Assembly (NCBI RefSeq): GCF_003315295.1
Contig: NZ_QNRI01000001.1
Coordinates: 1 to 64,000, forward strand
Length of the DNA: 64,000 nt
Direction of reading: 5' to 3'
From: Paraliobacillus ryukyuensis
GTDB taxonomy: Bacteria; Bacillota; Bacilli; Bacillales; Amphibacillaceae
In this document: piece after piece, positions 41,575 to 50,609 of the stretch
Layout: every line of letters begins with the position of its first letter
Position numbering within the stretch: the first letter of the stretch is position 1
Notes under the pieces: generated by a model
Databases searched by the model: none
Seen by the model: only the letters and a program-made list of their open reading frames with translations
What the model was told of the DNA's origin: nothing
Program-made: the position numbers and the translations under genes

Positions 41575-41853
41575 ATGGCTTTAGAAGAAAAAGAACGAAT
41601 TATTATTCCGGATGAGAACGGGGAAGAGCATCTTTTTGAAGTATTGTTCACATTTGATGTCGATGCGAATGAACAATCTTATATTGCTGTAGTACCAGTA
41701 GAACAAAAAGATGATGAGGAAGTCGAAGTTTTTGCATTTCGATATGAAGATAAAGAAAACGAAGATGACTTACAACTGTTCCAAATTGAAACAGACGAAG
41801 AATGGGAAATAGTTGAAGAAATGCTTAATACTCTAATCGATGAAGAAGAATAA
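41575..41853 (+). CDS. yrzB: DUF1292 protein YrzB
   Basis: A 92-aa very acidic protein with the DUF1292 signature (PDENGEEHLFEVLFTFDVDANEQSYIA; DLQLFQIETDEEWEIVEEM). Function unknown; always found behind ireB and ruvX in Bacillales. AGGAGG lies 8 nt upstream. A terminator follows. Confidence 0.92.
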   Translation: MALEEKERIIIPDENGEEHLFEVLFTFDVDANEQSYIAVVPVEQKDDEEVEVFAFRYEDKENEDDLQLFQIETDEEWEIVEEMLNTLIDEEE

Positions 41854-41868
41854 TAAGTGTGATAAAAG

Positions 41869-41896
41869 CGGAAGGTAACCCCTTCTGTTTTTTTAT
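41869..41896 (+). terminator. Terminator of the yrzL-yrrK-yrzB operon
   Basis: CGGAAGG/CCTTCTG stem with a 5-nt loop and a run of seven T. Confidence 0.75.
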
Positions 41897-42010
41897 GTTG
41901 TCTTTTTTTGATAATAATAAATTATTTGATAAAGGAGAAAGATTTATAAATAGCATGGAAATTATGTTGAATCTTGTAGTATAATATACCGGATGAAGGG
42001 AGGAACGATC

Positions 42011-43192
42011 ATGTCGAAATCCGATCAAAATGAAAATAATAAAAAAGCAGAGATGCGTGAAGATAATAAAACAGATTACTCAAAAGCAAAAGAAAACCGA
42101 TTATTAGCGAGAGCTAGGGAAGTAAGTACTGTTCGAAAAATTGTTGTTATTGTCTTATTATGTATTATCATTTTATTGCTTGCTGGAGGGATTTCTGGTT
42201 ATTTTTATATTAAAAATGGCTTAGAGCCAGCAGATGCTTCTGATGAGACACAAAAAACTGTTACAGTCCCAATGGGATCATCTACTACACAAATTGCTGG
42301 AATTTTAGAAGATGAAGGTATTATTGCTAATCAGCTAATTTATCGATTTTATGTTAAATTTAATAATGCTGCAGGTTTTCAAGCTGGGGATTACCAACTA
42401 TCACCTGCTATGACATTAGCAGAGATAACAAATAAACTACAAACAGGAGTAGTAATGCAAGAGCCGCTGTTTAGTGTAACTATTCCAGAAGGTAAGTCGA
42501 TTGATCAAATAGCCGAGTTATTTGCCAAACATGCAAACTTTAGTAAAGAAGAATTTTTAGAACGAATGCAAGATACCGAATATATTGAATCATTAATCGA
42601 TGCTCATTCAAGCCTTTTGTCTGATGAGGTACTTCAAGATGATATTCGTTATCCATTAGAAGGCTATTTGTATGCAGCAACCTATCAATTCTATGAAGAA
42701 AATCCTTCTATTGATACAGTTGTAAATAAAATGTTAAAGAAATCAGAACAAGTAGTTTTAAAATATTATCCAAAAATGAAAGAAATGGAAGATTATACGC
42801 TTCACGATTTGCTAACGTTGGCATCTTTAGTAGAAAAAGAAGCACGAACAGAAGAAGATCGTAAACGTATTGCTGGTGTGTTTTATAATCGTTTGGATCA
42901 AGATATGCCCTTGCAAACAGATCCAACCGTATTATACGCCTTAGGCACGCACAAAGATACGGAGTTGAAGAAAGGTCTAGATGTGGATTCACCTTACAAT
43001 ACATATCAAGTTAAAGGGTTAACACCTGGACCAATCTCTAATTTCGGAGAAAGTTCATTACAAGCAGTAATTGAACCTGAAGATACAAAATACTTATATT
43101 TTCTTGCCGCACCAGACGGGGAAGTTTATTTTTCAGAAACACTTGGCCAACACAATGAAAAGATTAATAAATATTTGAATAGAGAAGAATGA
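42011..43192 (+). CDS. mltG: Endolytic transglycosylase MltG (YceG-like)
   Basis: A 393-aa membrane-anchored lytic transglycosylase that cuts nascent peptidoglycan glycan strands and so sets chain length. Cytoplasmic N-terminus, one helix (~residues 38-63, IVVIVLLCIIILLLAGGISGYF), LysM-like subdomain (FSVTIPEGKSIDQIAELF), then the YceG domain with catalytic glutamate in LASLVEKEARTEEDR and FYNRLDQDMPLQTDPTV; C-terminal YLYFLAAPDGEVYFSET. GGGAGG precedes ATG 42011. Confidence 0.94.
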   Translation: MSKSDQNENNKKAEMREDNKTDYSKAKENRLLARAREVSTVRKIVVIVLLCIIILLLAGGISGYFYIKNGLEPADASDETQKTVTVPMGSSTTQIAGILEDEGIIANQLIYRFYVKFNNAAGFQAGDYQLSPAMTLAEITNKLQTGVVMQEPLFSVTIPEGKSIDQIAELFAKHANFSKEEFLERMQDTEYIESLIDAHSSLLSDEVLQDDIRYPLEGYLYAATYQFYEENPSIDTVVNKMLKKSEQVVLKYYPKMKEMEDYTLHDLLTLASLVEKEARTEEDRKRIAGVFYNRLDQDMPLQTDPTVLYALGTHKDTELKKGLDVDSPYNTYQVKGLTPGPISNFGESSLQAVIEPEDTKYLYFLAAPDGEVYFSETLGQHNEKINKYLNREE

Positions 43193-43204
43193 TAATTGGA
43201 GAGC

Positions 43205-43235
43205 CAGGGAAGCGCTTTTGTTTCCCTGTTTTTCT
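43205..43235 (+). terminator. Terminator of mltG
   Basis: CAGGGAA/TTTCCCTG stem followed by TTTTTC. Confidence 0.75.
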
Positions 43236-43293
43236 TTGATTAGCTGGATTTCTAATCGATCTAATTGCGCTAAGGATAGGATGAGTGATTGAT

Positions 43294-43920
43294 ATGTCAA
43301 AAGAATATTTACAAAGTCTATTAGAAGAATCACCGGAATGGGCTAGGCAATTAGAAGAATATGCCAAAGAAAATCATGTTCCGATTATGGAACCCTTAGG
43401 CATGCAATTTTTAATGCAACTAATTCGTTTGAAGCAACCGAACAAAATAGTTGAAATTGGTGCTGCAATTGGGTATTCTGCTTTAAGGATGCAAGAATCT
43501 TACCCAGAAGCGACGATTACAACAATCGAAAGAGATGAAGAGCGATATCAAGAAGCTAGGAAGAATGTAACTGCTTATGATAAACAAGGTAAAATCCATC
43601 TTATATTTGGAGATGCTTTGGAATGCAGCAATGAGATAGAAAAAAATGGCCCATTTGATCTGCTTTTTATTGATGCAGCAAAAGGGCAATATCAACGTTT
43701 TTTTGAGCTATACGCACCAATGTTAACAACACATGGGGTAATAATAACAGATAATGTCTTGTTTAAAGGTTTCGTTGCTGACCCGACTAAAGCAGATAAG
43801 CGAAAACAAAAGTTAGCTAATAAAATAAAAGCTTATAATACTTGGTTAACTAGTCATCCTGATTATAATACATCGATTGTACCAGTCGGTGATGGTGTCG
43901 CAATTACTACAAAGAAATAA
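43294..43920 (+). CDS. trmR: tRNA 5-hydroxyuridine methyltransferase TrmR (YrrM)
   Basis: A 208-aa class I SAM-dependent O-methyltransferase. SAM motif I is [14 protein letters not shown] (~residues 53-66), with [18 protein letters not shown] and [12 protein letters not shown] further on, closely matching B. subtilis YrrM (TrmR), which methylates 5-hydroxyuridine 34 to methoxyuridine. ATG 43294 is chosen over an in-frame GTG 43285 by homology length and the AGGATG upstream. The yrrN/yrrO peptidase-like genes that follow it in B. subtilis are absent; udk follows directly. Confidence 0.9.
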   Translation: MSKEYLQSLLEESPEWARQLEEYAKENHVPIMEPLGMQFLMQLIRLKQPNKIVEIGAAIGYSALRMQESYPEATITTIERDEERYQEARKNVTAYDKQGKIHLIFGDALECSNEIEKNGPFDLLFIDAAKGQYQRFFELYAPMLTTHGVIITDNVLFKGFVADPTKADKRKQKLANKIKAYNTWLTSHPDYNTSIVPVGDGVAITTKK

Positions 43921-43964
43921 ACATAAGGCATAGAAATAAATGGAACAAAAAGGGGCTAGAAACA

Positions 43965-44603
43965 ATGAATAAAGAAAAACCAATCGTTATAGGAGTAGCA
44001 GGGGGATCTGGTTCAGGAAAAACTTCTGTCACGAAATCGATATGCCAACGGTTTGCTGATAAATCTATTTTAGTTATTGAACAGGATTATTATTATAAAG
44101 ACCAATCACATCTTCCATTTGAAGAACGCCTGCAGACCAATTATGATCATCCATTTGCTTTTGACAATGATTTATTAGTGGATCATGTCACACAATTAAT
44201 TCAAAGTGAATCCGTGGACAAACCTGTCTATGATTATAAACGCCATACTAGGTCTGACCAAGTTATCACAGTAGAACCAAAAGAAGTTATTATTTTAGAA
44301 GGAATTCTTATTTTAGAAGATCCTCGACTAATGGATCTAATGGATATTAAAGTTTTTGTAGATACTGATGCAGACGTAAGAATCATTCGACGACTACTGC
44401 GTGACATCAAGGAAAGAGGGAGAACAATCGACTCCGTAATTGATCAATATATAAATGTTGTTCGTCCGATGCATTTACAATTTATTGAACCGACGAAGCG
44501 ATATGCTGATATTATCATTCCAGAAGGTGGAGAAAATCATGTTGCGATTGATTTGATGGCAACAAAAATTCAAACAATTCTAAATCGAAAAGAAAATATT
44601 TAA
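43965..44603 (+). CDS. udk: Uridine kinase
   Basis: Udk (212 aa) phosphorylates uridine and cytidine in nucleoside salvage. P-loop [15 protein letters not shown] (residues ~9-23), [30 protein letters not shown] and [14 protein letters not shown] are diagnostic; [12 protein letters not shown] binds nucleotide. AAAAGGGGC lies upstream of ATG 43965. Positioned between trmR and greA. Confidence 0.97.
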   Translation: MNKEKPIVIGVAGGSGSGKTSVTKSICQRFADKSILVIEQDYYYKDQSHLPFEERLQTNYDHPFAFDNDLLVDHVTQLIQSESVDKPVYDYKRHTRSDQVITVEPKEVIILEGILILEDPRLMDLMDIKVFVDTDADVRIIRRLLRDIKERGRTIDSVIDQYINVVRPMHLQFIEPTKRYADIIIPEGGENHVAIDLMATKIQTILNRKENI

Positions 44604-44775
44604 TGAATTCATTTAAGAAACTATTGAAATATTCGTCAGAATCTGCCATAGTATTGGTTAGTACATTTATTAACCGTTTACTTTTATTTTAAGTGAGCAG
44701 TTATACCAATGATTTTTATGAATAAATATCAAAAAAATGCTTATAAAAAAGGTTTGGATTAAAGGAGTGTAGCGA

Positions 44776-45252
44776 ATGGCTGTTGAGAAAAGCTATTACA
44801 TGACACAAGAAGGTAAAGAAAAATTAGAAAATGAATTAGAGTATTTAAAAACGGAGCGCCGACAAGAAGTCGTTGAGCGTATTAAGATTGCTCGCGGTTT
44901 TGGTGATCTATCCGAAAACTCTGAGTACGATGCGGCAAAAGATGAGCAAGCTTTCGTCGAGTCTCGCATTGTTCAAGTTGAGAATATGATCCGTAATGCT
45001 GTCATTATTGAAAATGATACACAAAATTCAAATGAAGTTGCGCTTGGGAAATCTGTAACTTTTCAAGAATTACCTGATGGTGATGAAGAAACGTACACCA
45101 TTGTCGGTAGTGCTGAAGCGGACCCGTTTGAAGGTAAAATATCTAATGATTCACCAATAGCAAAAAGTCTTCTCGGGTGTGAAATTGGCCAAGAAGTTAC
45201 CGTTCCTACCCCGGCTGGCGATATGAACGTTAAAATTATTAGTGTTGATTAA
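44776..45252 (+). CDS. greA: Transcription elongation factor GreA
   Basis: GreA (158 aa) rescues backtracked RNA polymerase by stimulating transcript cleavage. N-terminal coiled coil (~1-78) with the tip acidic residues in [16 protein letters not shown], then an FKBP-like C-terminal domain ending [18 protein letters not shown]. It has its own 170-bp upstream region (a weak TTGAAA-N17-CATAGT at 44624-44652 is the best promoter candidate) and a strong terminator. Confidence 0.97.
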   Translation: MAVEKSYYMTQEGKEKLENELEYLKTERRQEVVERIKIARGFGDLSENSEYDAAKDEQAFVESRIVQVENMIRNAVIIENDTQNSNEVALGKSVTFQELPDGDEETYTIVGSAEADPFEGKISNDSPIAKSLLGCEIGQEVTVPTPAGDMNVKIISVD

Positions 45253-45292
45253 TTAAAAGGCATTTTAATAATTTTTATTAAATGATAAATGA

Positions 45293-45326
45293 AAAGAACT
45301 TGGTGATTACCAAGTTCTTTTTTAAT
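45293..45326 (+). terminator. Terminator of greA
   Basis: Perfect 12-bp stem AAAGAACTTGGT/ACCAAGTTCTTT, 4-nt loop, T run. Confidence 0.92.
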
Positions 45327-45357
45327 TACTGAAAAAATAACAATAACAAGAAAGTTT

Positions 45358-45386
45358 TTGGCGTTTGTCTTATTTAATAGTATAAT
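45358..45386 (+). promoter_or_regulatory. Promoter in the greA-yrrS gap
   Basis: TTGGCG, 17-bp spacer, TATAAT. Transcription would begin near 45393, leaving about 228 nt before yrrS with no coding frame that has an RBS. The rest of 45324-45620 shows no other recognisable element. Confidence 0.55.
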
Positions 45387-45620
45387 AAAACAAAATGCTC
45401 TTGAAACATCCTCGCTGTAAGTTGGGACTTTTTGTTATATTGATGCCTTTCTAAACACATACATTGACGTAAAACCTACATAGATGAGTTTACATTGCAT
45501 AAACTTTAAGATAACTATGAATAATTCCTAGAATAAATAAGTTCAAGTTTGGTTGGTAATCCATACTCGATTACATTTGTAAAATGTCTTCTAAATCATA
45601 CATAATAGGGGGATAAAGAA

Positions 45621-46367
45621 ATGCCGCATGATTATGACTATCATTTTAGTAGAACCAATACTAGACAAACGAAACGTAAAAAGAACAAGAAATGGATTTT
45701 TTTACTCTGTGGTGTAGCTGTAAGCCTAGTAGTAGTCTTTTTTGTTATTTTAGTATTTAACCAACCTGCTAAGGACCAACCTGTTGCTAGTGATGAATCA
45801 ACTGAAACGGGAGCAAATGAAAAGACAGAAACAACTAGCTCGAAACCTGAAGTACCCACAAAAGAAGAAACCAATCAAGACACAAGTGAGGACTCAGAAG
45901 CCATTGCTGACACCGCTGACGAAACGGATGGAGCTAACTCTCAAGGTGGGTTAGAATTAACAGAGGTTGAATCAAATGAGGAAATCGTTAAAGACGCGTA
46001 TACAGCTGATTGGGAACCGATTGGTACTTCACAAGAAGGATCTCACCAAATATCATGGGAGCAAGGCTCAACGGATTGGCAAGAAATGCTTCAGGCAGCT
46101 AAAATCGCTACAGGCGTGGCACTAGATGAGATGAATTATTTATGGGTGTCTGGCAATGGAGAACAAAAAGTAATTGCTACGTTCTCTGATCGTTCGATTA
46201 CGAATCATTATCGCGTCTACTTATCTTGGGTAGAGAACGAAGGTTGGCAACCAACTAGAGTTGACCGTTTAACAGAAAATGATCAAAAGCATCGATTTGA
46301 AGCTGCTAAAGATGACCAACAAACAAATGACTCATCGGCGAATGAAGATAGCCCAAATGTTGAATAA
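45621..46367 (+). CDS. yrrS: YrrS, DUF1510 membrane protein
   Basis: A 248-aa protein with a short basic cytoplasmic N-terminus (RQTKRKKNKKW), one transmembrane helix (~residues 26-47), a long Glu/Thr/Ser/Asp-rich extracytoplasmic linker (~50-120), and the C-terminal DUF1510 domain (DWEPIGTSQEG; EMNYLWVSGNGEQKVIATFSD). B. subtilis YrrS is associated with the penicillin-binding protein gene pbpI; no pbpI is present here. GGGGGATAAAG precedes ATG. Confidence 0.87.
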   Translation: MPHDYDYHFSRTNTRQTKRKKNKKWIFLLCGVAVSLVVVFFVILVFNQPAKDQPVASDESTETGANEKTETTSSKPEVPTKEETNQDTSEDSEAIADTADETDGANSQGGLELTEVESNEEIVKDAYTADWEPIGTSQEGSHQISWEQGSTDWQEMLQAAKIATGVALDEMNYLWVSGNGEQKVIATFSDRSITNHYRVYLSWVENEGWQPTRVDRLTENDQKHRFEAAKDDQQTNDSSANEDSPNVE

Positions 46368-46429
46368 AAGGCACAGAAGATACTAGCAAACAGGAAACAA
46401 ATACACAGCAAGAATAGGAGTGGAAGCCA

Positions 46430-47122
46430 TTGAAAATTGGGATTATTGGAGCTATGGATCAAGAAATTGCTTTATTAAAAAGTAAAATGGAGATTCAAAC
46501 TCAAGAGAAAATTGCAAACTGTCTATTTATTGAAGGAGAGTTAGCAAACAAATCAGTCGTCTTGTTGCAATCAGGTATAGGCAAAGTGAACGCAGCTATG
46601 GCAACAACTATATTACATGAAAAATATCAACCTAGTGTCATAATTAACACTGGATCAGCCGGTGGATTTGATAGAGACTTACAAGTCGGTGACATTGTTA
46701 TAGGGCAAGAAGTGACACACCATGACGTGGATGTTACAGCATTTGATTATGTTTATGGACAAGTTCCAGGTTTACCAGCTATATATAAAGCAGATAAAAC
46801 ATTAATGGAACTCACAGAACAAGCCATCCAGCAATTAAAAGACGTAAAAGAAAAAAGAGGTTTAATCGCTACTGGAGATGCTTTTATGCAAGATCCTGCC
46901 AAAGTTGCTTTTGTAAGAGAAAAATTCCCAGAATTAATTGCGGCTGAAATGGAAGCTGCTGCAATTGCTCAAGTTTGCCATCAATACGAAACACCTTTTG
47001 TGATTATCCGTGCACTATCCGATATAGCTGGTAAGGAATCCTCTGTTTCGTTTGATGCCTTTTTAGATCAAGCAGCGACACATGCCGCTGAATTGATAGT
47101 GACAGTTGTTCAAAAACTTTAA
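46430..47122 (+). CDS. mtnN: 5'-methylthioadenosine/S-adenosylhomocysteine nucleosidase
   Basis: MtnN/Pfs (230 aa) hydrolyses methylthioadenosine and S-adenosylhomocysteine, feeding methionine recycling and AI-2 precursor formation. Typical start [56 protein letters not shown] and RALSDIAG (catalytic Asp). The start is TTG 46430, 9 nt after AGGAGTGG. Confidence 0.96.
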   Translation: MKIGIIGAMDQEIALLKSKMEIQTQEKIANCLFIEGELANKSVVLLQSGIGKVNAAMATTILHEKYQPSVIINTGSAGGFDRDLQVGDIVIGQEVTHHDVDVTAFDYVYGQVPGLPAIYKADKTLMELTEQAIQQLKDVKEKRGLIATGDAFMQDPAKVAFVREKFPELIAAEMEAAAIAQVCHQYETPFVIIRALSDIAGKESSVSFDAFLDQAATHAAELIVTVVQKL

Positions 47123-47204
47123 TTTTCAAATATTTACCATCTAATAGAACCCTTTATTCATGTTATGATAGTTTTATTCGGAACATATAGGGGAGAGTGA
47201 GCGA

Positions 47205-47420
47205 ATGCAAGAAATAGTAGAGAAAAAGATTGCTGACTACAAACGCTTTATCTTTGTACTACTCATATTGAGTAGTTATTTGTACGCGGGCTTATTAATA
47301 CAAGTGTTCGCACATCAAACATTAAATCACATAGCGTTCATTTTAGCATTGCTAGCATTTTGTTTACTAGGATCATTTACACTCACTTTACGACTCGCTA
47401 AATTAAGGATACAGGAATAA
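47205..47420 (+). CDS. YrhC-like small membrane protein
   Basis: A 71-aa protein with two transmembrane helices (~residues 14-34 and 40-60) preceded by the motif IADYKRFIFVLLILSSYLYAG that resembles the YrhC family. Function unknown; in B. subtilis yrhC belongs to the mtnN-cysteine-synthesis operon, so its position after mtnN supports the call. GGGGAGAGTGAGCG gives the RBS. Confidence 0.65.
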   Translation: MQEIVEKKIADYKRFIFVLLILSSYLYAGLLIQVFAHQTLNHIAFILALLAFCLLGSFTLTLRLAKLRIQE

Positions 47421-47465
47421 CTGCTATATTTGTCAACCTAGAAAACAAAAGTGATATATAATGTA

Positions 47466-47516
47466 AAACATCCGAATGATCATCTTTTAAAAAAGATAGA
47501 TTGATTCGGATGCTTT
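47466..47516. terminator. Terminator between yrhC-like gene and sigK
   Basis: CATCCGAAT/ATTCGGATG outer stem plus ATCTTTT/AAAAGAT inner stem between the convergent genes. T tracts are short on both sides. Confidence 0.5.
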
Positions 47517-47586
47517 ACAACAAAGAGACAAAAAGCTATTGAACATTGCACATGTTGCTTAAAGTAAGCAAATTTAAGTGTAACGT

Positions 47587-48303
47587 TTAATTCCGTTTAA
47601 ACATGCTCTTTTCTTTTCGATAGTATTCATGAAATACTTTCATTAATGCACGTTTTTCAATGCGCGAAACATAACTTCTTGAGATATTTAACTTTTTGGC
47701 AATTTCTCTTTGGGTCAGCTCATCTTCATTGCTGAGGCCGTATCGACTAATAATCACTTCTTTCTCTCGTTTATCTAATATACCTAAGTATTTTTTAATC
47801 TTTGCCACTTCCATATTCAATTGAATAAACTCAACAATATCATCGTTTTCAGCTTCCAGAATGTCAATTAAACTAATTTCATTCCCTTCTTTATCTTGCC
47901 CTATTGGATCCTGTAATGACACATCTTTCTTTGTCTTTTTCAATGCTCGTAAATGCATCAAAATTTCATTTTCAATACATCGAGCCGCATATGTTGCTAA
48001 TTTCGTTCCTTTATCACTTGAATAGCTTTCAATACCTTTAATTAAACCAATCGTACCAATTGAGATTAGATCTTCGGTGTCCTCCCCCGTATTTTCAAAT
48101 TTCTTTACGATATGAGCAACCAACCGAAGATTGTGCTCGATTAACGTATTTCTGGCTTCTTCATCCCCTTCTAACATTTTTTTAATTTGGATATTCTCCT
48201 CTTTTGCATTTAAAGGTTGGGGAAAAACATGGTTTTTAACATATGATACAAAAAAAAGTACATCCTTAAATAGAAAAGCAAGTGCACTCAAGATTACGGA
48301 CAA
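47587..48303 (-). CDS. sigK: Pro-sigma-K, RNA polymerase sporulation sigma factor
   Basis: Late mother-cell sigma factor. The gene is intact, not split by a skin-like element. Regions 2 and 4 are nearly identical to B. subtilis ([58 protein letters not shown]). I place the start at TTG 48303, where GGAGGTG lies 8 nt upstream; the longer frame from ATG 48327 contains that RBS. This start yields a 20-residue hydrophobic prosequence before Tyr21 (...LFFVS/YVKN), exactly the length removed from B. subtilis pro-sigma-K. BofC, which regulates this processing, is encoded at 4.5 kb. Confidence 0.95.
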   Translation of the reverse strand: MSVILSALAFLFKDVLFFVSYVKNHVFPQPLNAKEENIQIKKMLEGDEEARNTLIEHNLRLVAHIVKKFENTGEDTEDLISIGTIGLIKGIESYSSDKGTKLATYAARCIENEILMHLRALKKTKKDVSLQDPIGQDKEGNEISLIDILEAENDDIVEFIQLNMEVAKIKKYLGILDKREKEVIISRYGLSNEDELTQREIAKKLNISRSYVSRIEKRALMKVFHEYYRKEKSMFKRN

Positions 48304-48462
48304 AACATATGCACCTCCATAAAGCATTTGGGCTTAAGCCTATACGTTACTTTATGTTGGTGCAATCAATAATGTGTCTGTCCATCTGAAATCTTATAAT
48401 TATGTAAGAAAGCCATACTTCAGCCTATGGATAAGTAGGATTGAGACAAATTTTGTAGAAAA

Positions 48463-48615
48463 TTACTGGTTTATTTTGTTAGAATTACTAACTTGACCGG
48501 GAAGTGATCTACGTAACATTTCTTTTTCAATTAAACAAATAAACTCTGGATTCAATTTCAACTCAAGGGCTTTTTGATAAGATTCAAGTAACAACTCATT
48601 AGATAAATTGTCCAC
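48463..48615 (-). CDS. sda: Sda, developmental checkpoint inhibitor of sporulation kinase
   Basis: Sda blocks autophosphorylation of KinA-type kinases when replication or DNA is perturbed. Reading the minus strand from GTG 48615 gives 50 residues beginning [20 protein letters not shown] and continuing through [14 protein letters not shown], matching the helical-hairpin Sda family. GGAGGGG lies 6 nt before the GTG; an in-frame ATG further upstream would overlap this RBS. The tail after RRSL ([12 protein letters not shown]) differs from B. subtilis Sda. It lies upstream of yqeG as in B. subtilis, and DnaA boxes lie upstream. Confidence 0.88.
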   Translation of the reverse strand: MDNLSNELLLESYQKALELKLNPEFICLIEKEMLRRSLPGQVSNSNKINQ

Positions 48616-48713
48616 CGATAACCCCTCCATTACAATTTGTGGAACTTGTTTCTATATACTTGAAAAATAGGTTATTGCTACAGTATCACTTTAATGTAAT
48701 TGATACAAGCAAT

Positions 48714-48816
48714 ACTTATCTACAGGTACCTGTAGATAAGTTGTGTATAAATTAAGTGAAAAAGCTCTAAAAACATTGTTATAACAGTGAAAAATATGTT
48801 GATAAAGTTATCCACA
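48714..48816. promoter_or_regulatory. Cluster of DnaA boxes upstream of sda
   Basis: Five 9-mers of DnaA-box type: TTATCTACA (+, 48716-48724), the same inverted (-, 48731-48739), TTATACACA (-, 48742-48750), TTATCAACA (-, 48797-48805) and perfect TTATCCACA (+, 48808-48816). The first two sit in a 28-nt perfect palindrome (48714-48741). The B. subtilis sda promoter is known to be controlled by DnaA. The rest of the sda-yqeG gap shows nothing else clear. Confidence 0.8.
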
Positions 48817-48987
48817 AATAAAAATTTTAATAGAAATTGTCGAACGATTCCCCTTCTAATTACCAATGTCGTTACATAAAACAGTATTTTTTGAGTATTT
48901 TTTTAAAATTAATTTTGAAAGAATAGCATAAATTGTTTATGATGAATAAGTGGATTGATGATAAATTATACTGAGGTGGCAAATGTA

Positions 48988-49503
48988 GTGTTAAAAAGAT
49001 TTTTACCAAATCAACATGTGCAAAATATTTTTGAGATAACTCCTGATAGTTTGAAACAAAAAGGAATCAAAGGAATAATTACTGATTTAGATAATACGCT
49101 TGTAGCTTGGGATGTACCAGAAGCTACACCTGAAATTATAGAATGGTTTCGTTTGATGGAAAGTAATGACATAAAAGTAACGATTATTTCAAACAATAAC
49201 AAGAAAAGGGTGCGGTTATTTTCAGAACCTTTAAAGACTCCGTTTGTTTATAAAGCAAGGAAACCTCTATCGAAGGCATTTAAAAAAGCAGTAACAGATA
49301 TGCAATTGAGGAAAGACGAAGTAGTTGTCATTGGAGATCAATTGATGACAGATGTATTAGGTGGAAATAATGCTGGTTTTTATACCATTCTTGTCGTGCC
49401 GATCGTACAATCAGATGGTGTATGGACAAAATTAAATCGTAGAATGGAACGAAGAATTTTAAGCTGGATGCGCAAGAAAGGAATGATCACATGGAAAGAG
49501 TAA
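48988..49503 (+). CDS. yqeG: YqeG, HAD-superfamily (subfamily IIIA) phosphatase
   Basis: A 171-aa HAD phosphatase: motif I DLDNTLVAWD (~residues 31-40), motif II VTIISNNN, motif III KARKP and motif IV VIGDQLMTDVLGGNNAG. Physiological substrate unknown. GTG 48988 is chosen by homology and GAGGTGG 8 nt upstream; upstream in-frame codons are rejected. It begins the long yqeG-to-yqeM operon and overlaps yqeH by 13 nt. Confidence 0.93.
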   Translation: MLKRFLPNQHVQNIFEITPDSLKQKGIKGIITDLDNTLVAWDVPEATPEIIEWFRLMESNDIKVTIISNNNKKRVRLFSEPLKTPFVYKARKPLSKAFKKAVTDMQLRKDEVVVIGDQLMTDVLGGNNAGFYTILVVPIVQSDGVWTKLNRRMERRILSWMRKKGMITWKE

Positions 49504-50594
49504 TCTATTGCCAGGGTTGTGGAGTACCAATTCAAACGAGTGACCCAAAAGAAGCAGGTTATTTACCTGCTTCTGCACTGAAAAATGATACAGTAATCTG
49601 CCAACGATGTTTTCGATTAAAACATTATAACGAAGTACAAGATGTTCCATATGATGATCAAGACTTTTTAGATATGATAAGCCAAATTAACCAGACACAA
49701 GGTCTAATTGTTAAACTCATCGACATTTTTGATTTTAACGGTAGTTTTATTAGTAGCTTACATCGATTAACAGGAAAAAATCCAATTATATTAGTAGGAA
49801 ACAAAGTAGACTTGTTACCAAAATCAACAAACCTAAATCGATTAAAACAATGGATAAAAAAATCTGCGGCTGATCTAGGTCTAGTAGTGCAAGATGTTTT
49901 TTTAATTTCTGCTGTTAAAGGAAAAGGAATCGATGAGGTTAAAGAAGCGATGGAATATTATCGAAAAACACAAGATGTTTATGTAGTTGGGAGTACCAAT
50001 GTGGGTAAGTCCACCTTTATTAATCGTTTAATTAATGATTCTACTGGAACGAAAGAAGTGATTACGACATCTTATTTTCCTGGAACAACATTAGGGTTTA
50101 TTGAAATTCCATTAGATAAGCATTCATCATTATACGATACTCCTGGTGTAATTAATCGTGGTCAAATGGCCCACTATATGTCGGATAAAGATCTAAAAGC
50201 GATTACGCCGACGAAAGAGATTAAACCGATCATTTATCAATTGCAAGAAGGACAAACGCTATTTTTTGGTGGACTTGCGAGAATGGATATCATTAAAGGG
50301 GAAAAACAGCCATTTGTTTGTTATTTTGCCAATCAATTATCTATTCACCGCACGAAACTTGAAAATGCAGATGCTTTGTATGAAACACATCAAGGAGACA
50401 TGTTAGCTCCTCCAAACAAAGATTCGCTTCATTTATTACCAAATTTCACGACGAATACATTTAAAATTGATGGTGATAAAACGGACATTGTGATACCTGG
50501 TTTAGGTTGGATTACGTTGTCAGGACAAGCTGTTACTGTTGAAATGCATACACCACAAACTGTAGCTACTTCAAAACGAAATGCAATTATTTAA
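49491..50594 (+). CDS. yqeH: YqeH, ribosome biogenesis GTPase (circularly permuted)
   Basis: YqeH (367 aa) is needed for 30S assembly. N-terminal zinc finger CQGCGVPIQ...CQRCF; GTPase motifs in permuted order G4 (VGNKVDLL), G5 (SAVKGKG), then G1 (VGSTNVGKSTFIN), G2 and G3 (DTPGV); C-terminal domain with LFFGGLARMD and FHRTKLENADALY-type sequence. The start overlaps the end of yqeG. Confidence 0.96.
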   Translation: MERVIYCQGCGVPIQTSDPKEAGYLPASALKNDTVICQRCFRLKHYNEVQDVPYDDQDFLDMISQINQTQGLIVKLIDIFDFNGSFISSLHRLTGKNPIILVGNKVDLLPKSTNLNRLKQWIKKSAADLGLVVQDVFLISAVKGKGIDEVKEAMEYYRKTQDVYVVGSTNVGKSTFINRLINDSTGTKEVITTSYFPGTTLGFIEIPLDKHSSLYDTPGVINRGQMAHYMSDKDLKAITPTKEIKPIIYQLQEGQTLFFGGLARMDIIKGEKQPFVCYFANQLSIHRTKLENADALYETHQGDMLAPPNKDSLHLLPNFTTNTFKIDGDKTDIVIPGLGWITLSGQAVTVEMHTPQTVATSKRNAII

Positions 50595-50609
50595 AAAAGG
50601 GGAAATTGT

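Noticed and set aside
45395-45454. Short frame beginning ATG 45395 just after the gap promoter
   Set aside because: 19 codons, no Shine-Dalgarno, would have to be leaderless; not supported as a gene.
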